Source of the DNA: a virus | Length of the DNA stretch: 28,465 nt | IMG/VR virus record: IMGVR_UViG_3300043395_001552 | Span: 1 to 28,465 of that record | Direction: 5' to 3' (one strand) | Shown here: in pieces, positions 26,729-28,465 of the stretch | Numbering within the stretch: position 1 is the stretch's first letter | How the letters are laid out: the number at the start of each line of letters is the position of its first letter | The notes under the pieces: model-generated | What the model was told of the DNA's origin: nothing | What the model saw: only the letters and a program-made list of their open reading frames with translations | Databases searched by the model: none | Translations under genes and position numbers: made by a program

Positions 26729-27070
26729 ATGCCAGCAGGTTATCAAGAATTATTTTTAGAACAAGGTTCAAACTTCAACACATCAGTAGCACTAGATGAG
26801 GCCGATGGTTCTCCATTCCAATTGGTTGATTGTGATGTTAAAGCTGTTATGAAAAAATCATATTATTCTAGCAGCACAACCGCTGAATTTGTTATAACCA
26901 TTAATGATCCTACGGAAGGTATTCTGATTTTATCATTACCTTATGCAAATACAGCCAACATTCCAGCAGGAAGATATGTATATGATGTTTTGATTAAAGA
27001 TTCTTCAAACACCGTTTCGAGGGTTTTAGAAGGAATTGTGAACGTTTTACCTCAAGTTACTGTATTTTAA
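26729..27070 (+). CDS. Small beta-rich virion protein (BppU N-terminus-like pattern)
   Basis: The 113-residue protein has a compact beta pattern: FLEQGSNFNTSVALDEADG, then CDVKAVMKKSYYSS, then GILILSLPYANTANIPAGRY, VYDVLIKDSSNTVSRVLEG and a final strand. This resembles the N-terminal fold of baseplate upper proteins and small virion proteins common in T4-like phages of aquatic bacteria, where GRYVYDV and RVLEGIV are recurrent. It follows a late promoter and good ribosome site, and is the first of four small genes in a row. A role as fibre-to-baseplate adaptor is plausible but not shown. Confidence 0.75.
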   Translation: MPAGYQELFLEQGSNFNTSVALDEADGSPFQLVDCDVKAVMKKSYYSSSTTAEFVITINDPTEGILILSLPYANTANIPAGRYVYDVLIKDSSNTVSRVLEGIVNVLPQVTVF

Positions 27071-27079
27071 GGAAATCAT

Positions 27080-27613
27080 ATGCCAACAGTAACAGTCAGA
27101 CAACCTGCAACAATAAAAGTTAGAGTTGAAGGTCAAAGAACAAGAGTTCAAACACTTTCTTACGGAACAAAAACACTTAGAAGTTTAACCGACATGTCAC
27201 TCACTGGTGCAAACACTGGTGATGTGATTGTTTATAATGCCGACACAAAAACATTTAGTGCTAAAGGTCTTGGAACAGATACTCCAGTCCATGGACATTT
27301 AATTCCAACCGAATCCAGAACTTATGACCTAGGTTCAAGAACTAAAAAATTCCGAAGTCTTTACCTAAGTGGAAACACGATTGACTTGGATGGAACAGTT
27401 ATTAAATCTGAATCAACAACTGGTGCAATTTCTTTTGCTGCTGCTCCAACGGCAGCAAATCCAAATCCAATTGCAATTGTGGTGTCACCAGTTGGTGGGT
27501 TTGCACCGGTTCAAACAGTTGGTGGTGAAATTCCACCGGAAGCAATCCAAGCCGCAGTGGCAAATTCAATAACTTACTTGGCATTTACAGGTGCGGACGC
27601 AGGAACATTTTAA
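27080..27613 (+). CDS. Short fibre-like virion protein
   Basis: This 177-residue product starts six bases after an AGGA that overlaps the preceding stop. Residues about 40-75 contain GANTGDVIVYNADTKTF; residues about 84-115 contain YDLGSRTKKFRSLYLSGNTI followed by DLDGTVIKSE, a motif widespread in fibre and structural proteins of T4-like cyanophages. The rest is Ala/Pro/Gln-rich, with VGGEIPPEAIQAAVANS near the end. No enzymatic motif is visible. Probably a fibre connector or short fibre; three bases separate it from the next gene. Confidence 0.75.
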   Translation: MPTVTVRQPATIKVRVEGQRTRVQTLSYGTKTLRSLTDMSLTGANTGDVIVYNADTKTFSAKGLGTDTPVHGHLIPTESRTYDLGSRTKKFRSLYLSGNTIDLDGTVIKSESTTGAISFAAAPTAANPNPIAIVVSPVGGFAPVQTVGGEIPPEAIQAAVANSITYLAFTGADAGTF

Positions 27614-27616
27614 ATT

Positions 27617-27841
27617 ATGTCAAATACAACGATACAGATACTGCGTTCATATGCTAATACAGCACCAGCTAACCTAGCTGATGGTGAATTGGCATACTCA
27701 TTTCTGTCGAACACTCTTTTTATTGGTAGTACAACACTAAATGTAGAAACACAATTGTGGTCCAACAACATTATAAGCATTGGTGGACCAGATTATATCG
27801 CTAATGCGGTAAGTGTAATTGACGGCGGCGAGTTTTCATAA
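27617..27841 (+). CDS. Small protein resembling an isolated fibre N-terminal adaptor
   Basis: The 74 residues align with the start of the next gene's product: TTIQILRSYANTAPANLADG, then ELAYSFLSNTLFIGS, against TSILIKRSTTVGRPVSLQAG, then ELAYSYLSNTIFIGS. This N-terminal pattern is like the Mtd N-terminal domain and related fibre heads that fix a fibre to the baseplate. Here it stands alone and ends soon after the head, with DGGEFS at the C-terminus. The DNA of the two copies is well diverged, so the duplication is not recent. Its stop codon overlaps the next CATAAATA box. It may be a genuine small adaptor or a remnant of a longer fibre gene. Confidence 0.7.
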   Translation: MSNTTIQILRSYANTAPANLADGELAYSFLSNTLFIGSTTLNVETQLWSNNIISIGGPDYIANAVSVIDGGEFS

Positions 27842-27844
27842 ATA
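27837..27844 (+). promoter_or_regulatory. T4-type late promoter -10 box (CATAAATA)
   Basis: Third copy of CATAAATA outside or at gene edges; it overlaps the stop codon of the 74-residue gene. A start near 27850 gives a leader of about 36 bases, with AAGGA at 27873-27877 eight bases before the ATG at 27886. Confidence 0.62.
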
Positions 27845-27885
27845 GATAATAGGATTAATCCAACACAACAACAAGGATAATAAGA

Positions 27886-28465
27886 ATGGCGAATACCTCA
27901 ATTTTAATTAAACGTTCCACCACGGTAGGGCGTCCAGTAAGCTTACAAGCTGGTGAACTGGCGTATTCCTACCTTTCAAATACAATATTCATTGGTTCTC
28001 CAGACGGAAATGGTGTTGTTAATGTTGGTGGTCAATACTACACTTCTCAGATTGATGCTGCTACCAATTTAAACACAGGTGGAACGATTGTTCGCCGTGA
28101 TTCAAATGGTAATGTTGCATTGGGTCATGTTACTGCAACAAGCATTACTGCAAATATTGATGGTACTGCAAACGCTGCCACACAATTTGAAACAGACAGA
28201 TATATTGATGTTTCTGGTGGCGACATTACTGCATCTGCACAGTTGTTTAATGGTACTGCAAATGCCACATTGAGTGCATCACTTAACGCAGTTACTGGTC
28301 TAACTGCTGGTGTATATGGTGGTGTAACAAATATTCCAGTTGTTACTGTTGCTGCAAACGGCCGTGTTATGGCCATCGCAAACACCAGTATTTCAACAGA
28401 CTTGTCAATCTCTGGTGATTCTGGCACAGACACAATCCATTTAGCTGATGATACATTGAGATTCA
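27886..28465 (+). CDS. Tail fibre protein, 5' part (runs off the window)
   Basis: An open frame of 193 codons from ATG 27886 reaches the window end without a stop. The N-terminus (MANTSILIKRSTTVGRPVSL, then QAGELAYSYLSNTIFIGSPD) is a fibre head of the Mtd_N-like kind. Residues about 65-130 have the pattern GGTIVRRDSNGNVALGHVTA, then GTANAATQFETDRYIDVSGG, typical of phage fibre shafts. Residues about 140-165 repeat the TAGVYGGVTNIPVVTVAANG unit found in the two fibres upstream. AAGGA lies eight bases before the start, after a late promoter box. The C-terminal, likely receptor-binding, end is outside the window. Confidence 0.85.
   Translation, partial: MANTSILIKRSTTVGRPVSLQAGELAYSYLSNTIFIGSPDGNGVVNVGGQYYTSQIDAATNLNTGGTIVRRDSNGNVALGHVTATSITANIDGTANAATQFETDRYIDVSGGDITASAQLFNGTANATLSASLNAVTGLTAGVYGGVTNIPVVTVAANGRVMAIANTSISTDLSISGDSGTDTIHLADDTLRF

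Noticed and set aside
21466-28465. Diversity-generating retroelement (template/variable repeats) in the fibre genes
   Set aside because: The repeats are uniform shaft units without adenine-biased differences, and no reverse transcriptase is in the window.
1-28465. tRNA genes, integrase, attachment sites or insertion sequences
   Set aside because: I found none; nearly all sequence is taken up by tail genes with very short gaps.

Overview
The window is the tail (baseplate, hub, spike and fibre) locus of a contractile-tailed, T4-like phage with AT-rich DNA. No host gene, integrase, tRNA, CRISPR array or insertion sequence is visible. The gene order follows the T4 order 4-53-5-25-6-7-8, with a gp48-like tube cap and a gp27-like hub placed inside it. 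The large DUF4815-type structural protein, the S74-terminated fibre and the 'ANSAY/FANAAF' fibre repeats resemble those of T4-like phages of aquatic bacteria (cyanophage and pelagiphage relatives). That habitat is an inference; the host cannot be named from this window.

Layout. (1) 37-471, minus strand: head completion nuclease-fold protein gp4, divergent from everything else. (2) 505-6322, plus strand: tube cap (gp48), wedge gp53, gp27-like hub, then a spike split over three genes: an OB-fold protein, a basic helical protein where T4 gp5 has its lysozyme, and a beta-helical needle with an HxH tip motif. An unrecognised 264-residue protein follows. (3) 6414-14850: gp25, gp6, a gp7-position protein, a repeat-rich fibre-like protein, then gp8. 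(4) 14860-21237: a 2125-residue baseplate/virion protein. (5) 21240-28465: a short coiled-coil protein, a 1417-residue fibre ending in an S74 self-cleaving chaperone domain, a second fibre with a shortened collar-like end, and a run of small virion/fibre proteins, ending in a fibre gene that leaves the window.

All genes after 505 are on the plus strand and tightly packed, with stop/start overlaps or gaps of a few bases. The larger gaps carry T4-late-type -10 boxes: CATAAATA at 469, 26703 and 27837, TATAAATA at 6402, and AATAAATA at 13459. The locus therefore looks like several late transcription units read by a T4-like sigma gp55/gp33 system. Two boxes lie so close to the next ATG that the mRNA may start at the start codon.

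Together the genes would build the hub and spike (gp27, OB, needle), the wedges (gp53, gp25, gp6, gp7, gp8), the tube cap and a set of receptor-binding fibres. The points most worth a second look are the split, lysozyme-less spike with its helical middle gene, a glycine/tyrosine-rich beta module shared by four consecutive baseplate proteins, the candidate leaderless late mRNAs, and repeat sharing between fibre genes.
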